From: Ramazzottius varieornatus
Lineage: Eukaryota; Tardigrada; Eutardigrada; Parachela; Ramazzottiidae
DNA length: 29,257 bases
Assembly (NCBI GenBank): GCA_001949185.1
Contig: BDGG01000011.1
Location: forward strand, 1,317,872-1,347,128
Direction of reading: 5' to 3'
The notes under the pieces are model-generated. The model was not told where the DNA came from. It did no database searches and was given only the letters and a program-made list of their open reading frames with translations. Of the stretch, positions 17,105 to 26,647 are shown one piece after another (position 1 is the first letter of the stretch; each line of letters opens with the position of its first letter). A program made the translations under genes and the position numbers.

Positions 17105-18582
17105 TTATTTTTTTGTTTCTGTCTGGTTGTGTACATTATCAGAGTCTTCTAATTTGTCTTTGTACAGTTGAAAGAGTGGGTCTTTCTCGCCCAGCATGAA
17201 AGGAATGGTGGCTTGAGTGAAGTACTCGCTGTTCATGGTTAGGTTGCTGATGACCATGGACAGCATGTGCGCCTTTTCCGCATTACGACCCGGTGCGTCG
17301 AAGAGAACGTTGGAGAAATGAATATGCAGGTGGTAGAAAGTTGGCTGGTAGTGGAAATATGCGCGGACGTGCGAAGGTGGTAGACCGTATTTCTTCTTAA
17401 TGGCACTCTGAAAAGAAAAACTTCGATAACAGGCAGTCTACTTTTACTTCAGGAAAAACCTGAGGAAAATAATTCACCAGTCCTTCGTCTTGAATCTTCT
17501 GTAGCATGGGCAGGTGGAAACCTCGAAGATCGCGGATGGAGTGGATTCCGCGCTTGTGGACCAAAGCGACCAAGTACAGCGAGTCGACGTTGCTACCATC
17601 CCATTTCAGGTCGGGCAGAAGGACGAAACCGGTTTCGGGATCGGGATCCTCGAAAACAATCCTCTCGGTCTCCTTTTCGTGATCCAGAATGTTGTCCACC
17701 CACTAGAAAACAGCCAGAAACCTATAACCGATCGCAACCGGAAACTCTAGCGACACGAGATCGTGCAGGACAACCCAGTCAACCCTACATGACATTACAA
17801 TCCACTTGACAATGACGACCTACTACATGACATTACACATAGTATGACTCAATCACCACACACGCATGACGTCAACATCTGTCGCAAGAGACGCCAATCA
17901 AATTTGTAATTCTGTATAATGCTCCACGACGTAATAGCCAGTGTAAGCAGCATAATGACTAATCCTACCTTGGTATCAAATCTTTTGCTCGTCTTCAGAT
18001 ACGGTTCTGTTACATCCCTGTAATCTTCCGCCGTCTCGTTAACAATGTGCATAATCTGTGGCATGTGTTTCTCGAAGTGAGACTGTGCCGCAGGATAGAT
18101 GAGAGTTGCTTTGGTCGCTATAAAAGAAAAGCTCATCGAAATATGAGGTTTGCTTGGGACGAAACAAACTGACTGAAACTAACTTTACCGTTAAACTTCG
18201 GATCAAGATTGAGCAAGTAGTTGTGATAAACGTCGTTCTTGAAAGCCAGCTGACCCAGGGCTTCAGACTGGAACATTTTCTCCATGCTGTCCGATTCGAA
18301 TGCCAGTTTCTCCAGGATGATCATCGCGTCGCTGCCATCGTCGAAGGTGCCTTGCACGAACGCCGTCTTCCGTGACGGATCGGCTTTCAGCAGTTTGGTG
18401 AACTTGAAGCGCTCAAACACGTTAGATTCTTTCACCAGACTGGACCCATTCTTCTCCTCGTGGCCATTTGCCTGCTTTTCCCGAGACTGATTCGCTTCTC
18501 CCGAGCTCGTCTTCTGCTTCTTGGTCGCCAGCCCGCTGTCTTCCTCCGTGTCCAGAGTCGTCTTTCCTGCGGTTGAGGCCAT
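17105..18582 (-). CDS. DCPS: Scavenger mRNA-decapping enzyme DcpS
   Basis: DcpS is a HIT-family pyrophosphatase that hydrolyses the cap left after 3'-5' mRNA decay, releasing m7GMP. Four minus-strand exons close in phase: 18189-18582, 17969-18117, 17478-17702 and 17105-17407, giving 356 residues (human 337). The N-terminal swapped domain includes FERFKFTKLLKADPSRKTAF and ALGQLAFKNDVYHNYLLNL; the junction gives ATKATLIYPA; ETAEDYRDVTEPYL is followed by WVDNILDHEKETERIVFEDP. The HIT core is YHLHIHFSN, with HxHxH intact. It ends KEDSDNVH-like and then polyK before TAA. The start MASTAG follows an acceptor-like CTGTTTTCCAG; with a donor near 18738 (CAATAC|GTACGT) this suggests a 5' UTR intron of about 127 bases. 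If unspliced, in-frame upstream Mets would add an Arg-rich presequence. The gene appears intact. Confidence 0.95.
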
Positions 18583-18738
18583 CCTCCTTGTTGTCCGTCG
18601 TATGGCACACTGGAAAACAGGGAACAGCCTAAGCATCGGAATAAGGATCGGAGGAACGGAACTACGCAACGCAAGTTGCAAGTTGGGGAATTCGATTTTC
18701 GATTTTCGAAGAGCACTGCCACTCAGCAGTGAGCACGT

Positions 18739-19073
18739 ACGTATTGCGAGAGCTCCGTCCAAAAGGCTGGCCTTCCAGCGGAGCTTTAGAATGAATCATA
18801 GACCGTTTGAGTCATCGTAGAAAGCTGTTCAGGCATTCTAAAGCCCTTAAAACCGGGAAAACTATGGCAAGCCTGAGCCCATGGCGAAAAGATCAGAGGA
18901 TGGGAACCAAGGTTCATTCACATCTGACGTGGTAAAGAGCGTCTTTCAGTCAAACTAAGCAAGTCCAGTAAACTGTGAACTCCGCCCAGACCGGTTACCA
19001 CGCCCATTGACCAATAGACAGAAAGAAAGGGCCAATAAATCAGCTGTGATCGGGCGGCCGACCTATCAATGCC
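18739..19073. other. Intergenic, upstream of DCPS
   Basis: DCPS 5' flank. No ORF is supported. Degenerate pieces resembling the 35-bp unit to the right (CCAATAGACAG, GCCAATAAATCAGC) appear from about 19010. Confidence 0.35.
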
Positions 19074-19248
19074 AATGGCTAGTATCGGTGGTCAAACATA
19101 GCAAAATTAATGGCTGACGCTTAGTGCCCAACCTAGAAAGCCCAATGGTCAGCCACTAGTGGCCAAGACAGGAAGACCAACGGCTAGCCACTAGTGGTTA
19201 ATCTACCAAGATCAATGGTAAACCACTAGTTGTCAACCAACCTACCCA
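19074..19248. repeat. 35-bp minisatellite, five diverged copies
   Basis: Five adjacent units of exactly 35 bases begin AATGG or AACGG at 19074, 19109, 19144, 19179 and 19214. Units 3-5 share CCACTAGT and the GGAAGACC/CAAGATC ends; units 1-2 are more diverged. A weaker copy may precede it. It is non-coding and lies between DCPS and the repeat-rich zone. Confidence 0.8.
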
Positions 19249-19600
19249 CCCACCCTGGCGATTTTATCATTGCACCATCATCTACTGTCCTACCTAGTTA
19301 CCTGGCCGCGTCGCTGCCGATCGTACAGCAGGCACCACGAGTTACGTCATACCCTACCGGTCGTACCATTGTCCGACCGGCAGGGTCCTGAGAGTCATTA
19401 ATTCTTTGTTAATCAACTAGCTGTTTTCGCCAGTCGATTCATACGAATTTGATTGATCACACACAAAGTCGTGATTCGGCAAAGATTAAAAGAATTGGAA
19501 AAACCAGAAAAAACGGGGAATCATCCTGAGAAAGAATCGCGCTGTCTGGAGCTCGAGCTACCTCTGATGAGCTTGCGATTCAGAGTCCCCTCGGGTATAC
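19249..19600. other. Intergenic, no gene seen
   Basis: Between the minisatellite and the TGCA-rich tract. I see no coding frame, promoter motif or inverted repeat here. Confidence 0.35.
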
Positions 19601-19619
19601 TGTACTTGAATCTTGAACC

Positions 19620-20040
19620 TCGATTAGATCCCTGCAGCAGTAGTTCAAACCAGTGCTGCTTCTGCACTGCGTCCGGTTTCCAGAAACTGCAACTGCACTG
19701 CATCTGCAATTCTGTGCTGTTTCCCAAACTGCAACTGCACTGCACTGCATTTAAAAATCAAGAGTTTCTGCCCACCAACGGAAATGCATGTCAAACATAA
19801 CGTAAACGTCGTTGCTTTACTGAGATTCAACCGAAAAACGGTAGAATCCGGCTAGGAAATGCAAAAAAAGCCGGTTTTGCTAGTGTTTTCTAGCCCACAA
19901 CATTATACTGCGATGAAGGGTGCTCACTTTTTCAAAACTGCAATTGCACTGCAACTGAATTTTCTCACCATTTCGGCGACTGCAACTGCACTGCATTGCA
20001 GTAAAATGCAGTGCAGTACAGAACGTGCTGCATGTTGCAG
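19620..20040. repeat. TGCA-rich degenerate repeat tract with 13-bp hairpin
   Basis: Scattered copies of CTGCAACTGCACTGCA-like sequence occur at about 19687, 19730, 19941, 19965 and 19981, spaced irregularly, as in an old decayed satellite or slippage zone. Near its right end ACTGCACTGCATT (19985-19997) and AATGCAGTGCAGT (20005-20017) form a perfect 13-bp inverted repeat with a 7-base loop. Confidence 0.7.
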
Positions 20041-20225
20041 GGCTCTAATCTCGATTCTTAAATCTTGATCACTTCCGGCTTATCCGCATGGTGCGCCATG
20101 ATATTCTGTTTCGTGGTTGGCTCTTCGGCGATTTTCGTCAATGTGCATACTATCAAAAATGTTTATTACAAAGACGATATTCTGTACTCAAAAAGTGAGG
20201 AGCTAAGCGGTAGCAGAAAACAAAT

Positions 20226-20372
20226 ACTGTAAATCTTCGCTGCGTCCGCGCAGTACGTACACGTACGTGACGATGCACCCCCGTAGGGGATTGCGCAATC
20301 CGTGAAACTGGACCGGGGCTGTACTTCACTTGTACGATGACGTACTGCACGGACGCAGCGAATATTTACAGT
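20226..20372. repeat. 147-bp MITE-like element with 33-bp terminal inverted repeats
   Basis: Arm 20226-20258 (ACTGTAAATCTTCGCTGCGT...) and the reverse complement of 20340-20372 agree at about 31 of 33 positions, with no internal gene. The arms end near CAGTACGT, and the interior has CACGTACGTGACG, recalling the CGTACGTGAC in inverted repeat B at 2955-3066. It sits about 80 bases from the retroelement remnant. Confidence 0.8.
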
Positions 20373-20450
20373 TACTTTACATGGACTGACTTCCCCTTCT
20401 TCACATCTAAAACGTAAAACAACTCATCAAGACCCTTGGTACAGTATCTT

Positions 20451-20960
20451 TTACGGTGGAGAGTATAGAATAAGAATTTCCACGCTGAATCTCTGTTGAC
20501 ACTCTCTGCTTAAAGAAAGAAAGGATCTAGATTCGCCCGACACTTCTGTCATCTTTCTTCCAATCGCCTCAAACAGCTCCGTCGCACAAGGTTCCCATAG
20601 TCCGAGGGTCTCCAGACCAACAGGGCAAAACTGAAATTCGCTTCCGATGTCCTGGTTTTTGGTGATCTTCCTTCTTTCGGCAGCATCAGCAGCTGATCCG
20701 GCTTTGACCATAGACATGGCAAAGTTGGTGAGCGCCAGGGTATCGACCACCGTGACGTCCCACACCAACTCTTTACCATTTTTCCAAGGAACTTACGTCG
20801 TACCGTCTGGGCGCCTCTTATCCTTCCTGGAGATCCCTGGAGGTTCAAGGATGGCTGGAATCCGGCTGATGTTGGAGCACGCTTGAGTGACTCGTTCAGC
20901 TCGCTGTGTCTGCTGTGCATGGAAAGTACCCAGGCCTGCCTACAGCTCTGCACCGGTAAA
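20451..20960 (-). pseudogene. Decayed retroelement ORF, C-terminal end
   Basis: The minus strand encodes recognisable pieces of a conserved C-terminal region found downstream of the reverse transcriptase in many invertebrate retroelements: ILEPPGISRKDKRRPDG (about 20800-20860), LVWDVTVVDTLALTNF (about 20725-20775), AADAAERRKITKNQDIGSEF, GLETLGLWEPCATELFEAIG, GESRSF (about 20540), then QRVSTEIQRGNSYSIL (about 20460-20505). The pieces lie in at least two frames and a TAA interrupts the stretch near 20794, so it is a dead fragment. The reverse transcriptase itself is absent. Family recognition rests on the WDxT..D, ETxGxWG and QRxSxxIQRGN patterns; the element class (probably non-LTR) is inference. 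Confidence 0.75.
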
Positions 20961-21204
20961 TAACACGACGCGCCGAGGCTGCGCTGGTGTGAATTATGCG
21001 TACGGGATAAGCCCCTTAACCGAGTCGTATGACCGAGTTATCTTTATTTATCTTGATTCGCGGTTACCGTTAAATTAAATTCTTTTCGTTGTTAAATTTT
21101 TTGTGATTTTATCCTGAAAAAGAATAACCGAGGATCTAGCGGACAACAGGACATCTCAGCGGAGGCGGTGTGAGTTCGACAGCAGGGAGTTTGAGAGGGG
21201 GAAG
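20961..21204 (+). promoter_or_regulatory. Presumed SWIB-gene promoter and 5' UTR
   Basis: Placed by position only. It lies between the retroelement remnant and the SWIB start; A/T-rich around 21050-21120, with no clear core motif. Confidence 0.3.
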
Positions 21205-21930
21205 ATGACGGACGCGACAGCAACTGACAGCACCGGACGAGCCAATTCTTCCAGTAATTCCTCAGAGACGAACCAGCAGTCTAACAGTATTCAAGCTTCC
21301 ACAGAATCTACAGTCAGAGAACCTCACAAGGCCGAAAAGACGACAAAGAAAGGGAAGCGTCCGACGGGTAAGTGATTAGATCTTAATTTTCCAGGTTCAT
21401 ATTCTCGTGACGTCACACTTGTGTACATGCTTTGTTTGGTGCTGCAATTTCGATGTGTAGGGTGACGTCATGTGGCGCTTGACCACGTGTTATCTTTCTA
21501 GCTTTTGCCAAAGAGTGCGTCCTTTCCCCTGAACTGGCGGCATTCCTCGGTCAAGAACGGGTACAATGCAAATTTATTTTACTTCTTTTTTTCATTGTTG
21601 GTGGCGGAATGATGTTGTCTTGCAGATGACTCGATCGGACGTTGTGTCGAGTATGTGGAAGACTATTCGAGAGCGCGGCCTGATTGTGAGTCCCATTTGA
21701 CGCTGCGCACCCAGTGGTTTTTTTACGGAAGCTCTTGTTGACTTTTGCAGGATCCCAACCAGAAACAGTTCGCTGTGTGCGACGAACAGCTCTTCAAAGT
21801 CATAGGTACGTCAAAGTCTTCCTACGATAGGATTTTGAGTGATGAGATTTATGCAACAGGGAGGAAACGCTTCAAAGTCTTCGGGATGATGAAGTTTCTG
21901 AAGAGCCACGTCAGAGATGCCACTAACTAA
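21205..21930 (+). CDS. SWIB/MDM2-domain protein
   Basis: SWIB domains occur in BAF60-type chromatin remodelling subunits and in small stand-alone proteins; the fold is shared with the p53-binding domain of MDM2. Five exons close in phase: 21205-21367, 21502-21560, 21626-21685, 21751-21805 and 21860-21930, giving 135 residues. The first 54 residues are Ser/Thr/Asn-rich, ending basic (KAEKTTKKGKRPT). The SWIB domain fills the rest: LSPELAAFLGQER, SDVVSSMWKTIRERGLIDPN, FAVCDEQLFKVIGRKRFKVF, MMKFLKSHVRDATN. Compared with longer family members (for example UAF30/TRI1 with a DEK_C domain) only one SWIB domain and no DEK_C is seen. A nuclear role is likely from the family and basic linker, but is not shown. 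The start lies in a good context (GAAGATGAC). Confidence 0.9.
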
Positions 21931-22371
21931 TACTGTGTACTATCAAAAATGTAAATTCAAACAGGCCTCAGAAAGCTATTCAGTTTGCTGTTGATTAGCT
22001 GTACAGTGGGTCTTTGTCTTGTTTGTTATGTTTCGCATTTTGACGCGGACCGATTAGGTTGGCCGGAAAGGCGTTCTTTTCCTCAGACGCTATAGTTTTT
22101 GTTGCGTAATTTTTTCCCTTGCTGTTCCGGTCAGCAAAAATTTTCCAAATCGGAATCCCGCATTGCTCTCTCCGTTGACCGTGCTGAAACTCAAGCAAGC
22201 GAGTATAAAGTGATGATATTGGACGCTCAACGGAGATCTTCTCGCTCCGTTAACCAAGGGTCGAAAACGACAACGTGGTAGGTTCCGCTTGAACGATTTT
22301 TCGATGTGCGTTAGCCAATTCTGAAATGACTACTTGAGGGAATTAAAAAATGTAGAGAATTGCCGGAGAAG
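21931..22371. other. Intergenic, SWIB gene to C1GALT1
   Basis: 441 bases between two plus-strand genes. No AATAAA close to the SWIB stop, no hairpin element and no supportable ORF. Confidence 0.4.
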
Positions 22372-23617
22372 ATGAAGGATCTCTGCTGGAGATTTCGAGT
22401 CTCCTTTCTGAAATCTCCAGTCACGGTGTTTTTCTGGCTTGTGATTTTCGTATTTTACGGTCTGCTGTTTTTGATGACACCATCAACTAAAGTTCAAAAG
22501 AGAGCAGCTTCGTCGTCAACCGAGAAGAAGGTTCGAATATTCTGTCTGGTCCTGACACAGCCCAAGAACCATAGAAGCCACGCCAAGGCCGTGAAAGAAA
22601 CGTGGGGTCGCCGTTGTGATCAGCTGCTTTTCATCAGCTCCTTGGATGATCCTGATTTACCAGCAATCAATGCTGGTATACCGGAAGGAAGAGAGCATCT
22701 GTGGGCCAAAACGCGATCTGCATTTATGTACGGTAGGAACACAGACTCATTAGAGCTCGGCGGCGAAATGGACAAGAGGGGGTCGCCAAGCGTGCGCCAC
22801 TTGGGACAGCCAGCGTATCGTGTTCGTATGGCGAGTAGGCCAAGAATTTCCTGACATTTGGGATATGTTTCTCTTTGCAGATTTGCCTACAAGTTCCTGG
22901 ATGGCTTCGACTGGTTTTACAAAGCTGATGATGATACATACGCTATCATGGAAAACATGCGACACTTGCTGGTCAACTATTCACCGGACGAAACGCTGTG
23001 GTTCGGAAGTAGATTCCGTCGTTTCGTGAAACACGGCAAGTACTCAACATACTAATATTTAATATACTGTAAACGACTTGCGTAACATTCATAGTTAGTG
23101 GTAGCTCGATAAAAATATTCGATGAGTTCTCCATATTCTGCTTCTTCTGGTAGGTTACATGTCGGGTGGCGCCGGTTACGTTCTGAGTCGCGAGGCGGTC
23201 CGACGCCTTGTCGAAGACGGCTTCGGCAAGCAAAAATGCAAAAGGAACGAGAGCTTCGCCGAAGATGTGGAGATGGGTCGCTGTATGCAGACCCTAAAAG
23301 TCCGTGCTGGTGATAGTCGGGACGAGAAGAAGAGGAACCGCTTCTTCCCCTTCCTGCCGGCGGACCATCTGGCGCCCACTTTGCAGCGGCGAGTAAAGGT
23401 AACTCTTGCTCTGTCTTGTTTTCTCACTTTTGGTCTTTTCAGAATAATCCTAGATTTGACTGGCATTTGGCAGACTGCGTGGTACTGGAAGAACCTTTTT
23501 TACCCAGAGAAAGAAGGCAACGAATGTTGTTCACATCGAGCCATATCCTTTCATTACGTCACGCCGGGAAAAATGCGAGAGATGGAATATCTGACTTATA
23601 GTTTACGGACCTCTTGA
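22372..23617 (+). CDS. C1GALT1: Core 1 beta-1,3-galactosyltransferase (T-synthase)
   Basis: C1GALT1 adds galactose to GalNAc-Ser/Thr in the Golgi, making the core 1 O-glycan. Exons 22372-22727, 22881-23035, 23154-23398 and 23474-23617 close in phase to 299 residues (human 363). It is a type II membrane protein: a short cytosolic N-terminus, then FFWLVIFVFYGLLFL. Family blocks: IFCLVLTQPKNHRSHAKAVK, ETWGRRCDQLLF, LWAKTRSAF, DWFYKADDDTY (the metal-binding DxD motif), WFGSRFRRFVKHG, YMSGGAGYVLSREAVRRLV, FAEDVEMGRCMQTL, AGDSRDE, WYWKN...ECCSHRAISFHYV and MEYLTYSLR. The second intron must use a GC donor (CACG|GCAAGT) to keep the conserved GYMSGG. The first donor is inferred as TTTAT|GTACGG from phase. 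The start ATG at 22372 precedes the TM directly. The C-terminal tail beyond MEYL is shorter than in vertebrates. Its stop is 44 bases from that of the convergent Ly6 gene. Confidence 0.93.
22788..22808. repeat. AAGTGGCGCA-family half-element, copy 11
   Basis: In C1GALT1 intron 1 only the right arm is clear (GCGTGCGCCACTTGGGAC). The left side (GCGGCGAAATGG, near 22761) is at best a degraded partner. Confidence 0.55.
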
Positions 23618-23661
23618 CACCGGCAGATCAATTTCATAAGGCTGGCCTGACTGCAAATATT

Positions 23662-24318
23662 CTATAAGAAGCACTTGGATTTCTTCCGGCAGTCATTGCG
23701 GTTACAGCGGCTGGAGTCACAGTTGCAGATTTGCTCGGTTACGCCCGTGCTCTTGTCCTTCGTTTTCTTGCAGTCGTTGTTACGCAAAGTGGGAGCTTCC
23801 AGGGCACGACCACAACCTCGGGTAACGATCAAACCTGAGGAGAAAAACGCAACCTGGGAAAAAGGAGTTAAACCAGATAGTATTTACTAACCGGCGCACT
23901 CTTCCAGCTGATAACGATTAAAAAGTGCGCCACTTGAAAAAACAGTTTGTTCCATGTCCCAAAGAATATTGATTCAATTGAAGTTCGAGTATTAAGTCTA
24001 CGAGGATCCGTCGAGAAAGACAAGCTTACTTTTGTCAGCATCTTCGCGCATTGTCATCCAGCAAACATGGCTGCCATCCGGTCGAGCTGGGCAGGGCGCC
24101 AGTTGCGTCGGATTGGGTTCGTTACACTGCTGAAGGTTTCCGCCATCCGGAAAGCACACATAGCACTGGAAATCTAATAAATAAGTTGTTTTCAAAGCAG
24201 ACAGATACAGCATTCGGTTGGAATGAGACTTAGACATACCGCCAGCCGAATAAACGGCCTGAAGACTGGCTAATATAGGGACGACAATCATTAATAGAAT
24301 AAACCTCGCAAGATGCAT
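23662..24318 (-). CDS. Ly6/uPAR-type secreted three-finger protein
   Basis: Ly6/uPAR proteins are small cysteine-rich cell-surface or secreted modulators, for example of ion channels and receptors. Three minus-strand exons close in phase: 24240-24318, 24030-24173 and 23662-23834, giving 131 residues. The signal peptide is MHLARFILLMIVVPILASLQ... ending near AVYSAG. The domain opens with QCYVCFPDGGNLQQC and closes with the family's CNCDSSRCN. In between are PCPARPDGSHVCWMTM, VTRGCG and NNDCKK. After CNxxD-like closure there is a basic cysteine-bearing tail (DCRKKSKCFL) instead of a hydrophobic GPI-addition segment, so secretion is more likely than a GPI anchor. Intron 23835-24029 carries a hairpin element. 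No family member can be named, and no direct receptor is suggested. Confidence 0.8.
23890..23940. repeat. AAGTGGCGCA-family hairpin, copy 12
   Basis: Lies in the Ly6 gene intron. The right arm is AAGTGCGCCACTTG; the left arm is reduced to CCGGCGCACTCTTCCAGC. Confidence 0.75.
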
Positions 24319-25291
24319 CGTGCTTCAAGTATGTATATTTTCTGGCTGACGGGAAGACGTTATTGGAGCTAAAATGCGAAAGAATGAATCAGTATTCAAC
24401 ACGCAATTTGTCTAGCCTCACAAGGTGTAGAGAATCTAAAATAGCTGGGAAACGCTGACGGTTCACTGACAAAGTCTGGCAAGTAAACAAAGTTCGAAAG
24501 AGCCACAGACTTGCGCTGGTTCGTCGTCGACTCATCGTGCAGTCTGTACTGTGCGTACATACCAGGAAGGACCGCGCTCTATAACTGATCATCTGGTCGT
24601 ATACATCCAACACTATGCTAATGATTGTAATCGGGGTCCTGTGTTGATTTCCTAAAGAAAATGAATGATATCTCAATGGACTTCGAACTCTTGTCATGTG
24701 TTGTATGTACAGTAGATTTCTGCGGTACCAAAATGCGGTCGTGATGATGTTCCTCAATGGCTGAAAAAGAAGTTGACGTTTAGTCACCTTTCAAAACTTT
24801 TTGAGAAACGTGGGATGAAGGTCAATCAAAGGACCAACACGTTCTGCTGTTATACGGTACTATGATATCCGGTTAACAAATAGTCAAGTGGTTCTTCAAG
24901 GATGCGCTGCATACAAAAGCAGCACTATATCCTCTCCCCCTCCGCCACTTCGCACCTTGGCGCGTTCGTTGAATATACTAGGGTAAACAATATCATTTCG
25001 GCATTAATATTCAAAGCCCTCATCATCAATATGGCTCCTCAAGACCACCGTCCAAACAAGTACAGCCGCGGTAGAGTACCGCGCATTCAGCATACTGTAC
25101 TTACAAACAACTTGTTCGTGTACTCAACCAATTCCATATAAACGCCACTTGCCATCTTCAAAGAGTTTTCACTTCCTTGTTCCGAAAGTCATGATCCGAA
25201 GCTGCACTTTCCTCACTTAGTATCTTCTGTTTAAATTCAGTTATCTAACTGGGAAGTTCAGTCACTATATGAAATCTTTTCCTCCAGCAAA
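24319..25291. promoter_or_regulatory. Divergent gap, Ly6 gene / LRR gene
   Basis: 973 bases between two head-to-head starts. A 132-codon minus frame at 24389-24787 has no family resemblance and is not annotated. No hairpin elements were found. CATACTGTAC near 25092 resembles the ends of inverted repeat A but has no partner nearby. Confidence 0.35.
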
Positions 25292-26647
25292 ATGATTGGG
25301 CTGAGGTTACAATCTGTCGTTCTGTTGGCTTTCGTCGATGGCTGGTTGATTTTCGGCTGCCCCTTATTCAAGTCCCAACATTGTCATGCCGACTGTTCGC
25401 TGCCCCTCACCAACATTATCTGTCAGAACGTCCAAGACGCCGAACTGCAAAGCGTCCTTGAGCAGTACGCCAACATCTCCAGCAAGCCACTGCGCCTGAC
25501 CATCCAAAAGTCCCCTCAACTGCACTTCACTGCCCGCGTCTTCTCTTCCGTCATCGCCCAACTGCAAGACCTGCAAGTGGAGTCCGATACCATCGTCAAC
25601 GAGATCCCCAAAGGTGCCTTCAAGGAGCTTGCCAACCTCCGTTCCCTCGACCTCTCCAACAACCGCATTGCCCATCTCCACCCCGATGACTTTGCCGGGC
25701 TTCACAATATTCAAAACATCAAGCTGGAACGCAACCCCTTGATTGACATTGCCAGTGGCGTCTTTGACGACCTGAAAAAGCTGCAATGTCTGGATTTAGA
25801 CCACAACGCCTTGACATGTGACTGTAAACTGCTGTGGTTGAAGCAATGGTCGGCTTCTCATCCACAGTTTTGGCAAGATGACCGGATCATCTCCGATGAA
25901 AGTGGAGAAGAATGCGATGGAGACATACCGGATTGTGAATACCCGCCTCTGATGAAGGACAGGAACGTCACGGAAATACCCGACGATATCTGCCGTCAAG
26001 GACCCATTAGCGGGGTAGCCTGTCTTGAGTTACAGACAGCGCATTGTACCACCTATTGTGATAACTGGACACCGATGCAGATTCAGTGTTCCAATGTTGG
26101 CTACTCTGAATTGAAAAACTTGCTTGAGAAATACTCGAAATTAACGGACAGAGTACTTCGTTTGGATATTACAAAGTCATCGAATCTAGTTTTGAACACG
26201 ACTCTGTTCGAGGCGGTGAAAGTACAGCTGGTTCATTTAAGGCTCGATCATTCGAAAGTGCATCCTCAGCCGAGAATGTTTGCTAATTTGGAAAAGTTGG
26301 TGTACCTGGAGATGGAGGATTGTGAGGTGACGGGGAACGGCCTGTCGAGAGGGATGTTTGATGGCTTGACGGCGTTGCGCGGCCTGAATTTGGACGACAC
26401 TAATGTGGACCATATGGACGAGGGACTGTTTGCGCCGCTGAAGAGCTTGGCCTGTCTGAATATGGACGAGGACGATGACGGCGTCTGCGAGTGCGATATG
26501 AAGTGGATGCGGACATGGATGCATAATCACACGGACGTCTTTGATGAGAAGGTCCTCATGTATGATTACGGCCTCAAGGTGTTTTGTGATGGCGATGCCG
26601 TCGACTGTTCAGTCAAGAACTCCAACGTTTCTCAAGATGACTGCTGA
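25292..26647 (+). CDS. Secreted leucine-rich-repeat protein, duplicated
   Basis: A single-exon gene of 451 residues, unusual among the split genes here. The signal peptide is IGLRLQSVVLLAFVDGWLIF (residues 2-21); the start context AAAATGAT is good. There is no TM or GPI-like tail; it ends NVSQDDC. Two homologous halves are visible. Half 1 (about residues 29-205) starts QHCHADC, has LQSVLEQYANISSKPLRLTI, LRR motifs such as LRSLDLSNNRIAHLHPDDF and a C-cap CLDLDHNALTCDCKLLWLKQ. Half 2 (about 250-451) starts AHCTTYC, has LKNLLEKYSKLTDRVLRLDI, LRGLNLDDTNVDHMDEGLF and a cap CLNMDEDDDGVCECDMKWMR. Both carry the DCDCxxxWLxxW-type LRRCT signature. Half 1 is rich in C-ending codons; half 2 is not. A role in extracellular recognition is plausible, but no orthologue is recognised. 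Confidence 0.88.
   Translation: MIGLRLQSVVLLAFVDGWLIFGCPLFKSQHCHADCSLPLTNIICQNVQDAELQSVLEQYANISSKPLRLTIQKSPQLHFTARVFSSVIAQLQDLQVESDTIVNEIPKGAFKELANLRSLDLSNNRIAHLHPDDFAGLHNIQNIKLERNPLIDIASGVFDDLKKLQCLDLDHNALTCDCKLLWLKQWSASHPQFWQDDRIISDESGEECDGDIPDCEYPPLMKDRNVTEIPDDICRQGPISGVACLELQTAHCTTYCDNWTPMQIQCSNVGYSELKNLLEKYSKLTDRVLRLDITKSSNLVLNTTLFEAVKVQLVHLRLDHSKVHPQPRMFANLEKLVYLEMEDCEVTGNGLSRGMFDGLTALRGLNLDDTNVDHMDEGLFAPLKSLACLNMDEDDDGVCECDMKWMRTWMHNHTDVFDEKVLMYDYGLKVFCDGDAVDCSVKNSNVSQDDC

Noticed and set aside
24389-24787. 132-codon minus-strand ORF in the Ly6/LRR gap.
   Set aside because: No domain, signal peptide or splice context; its composition looks like random translation.
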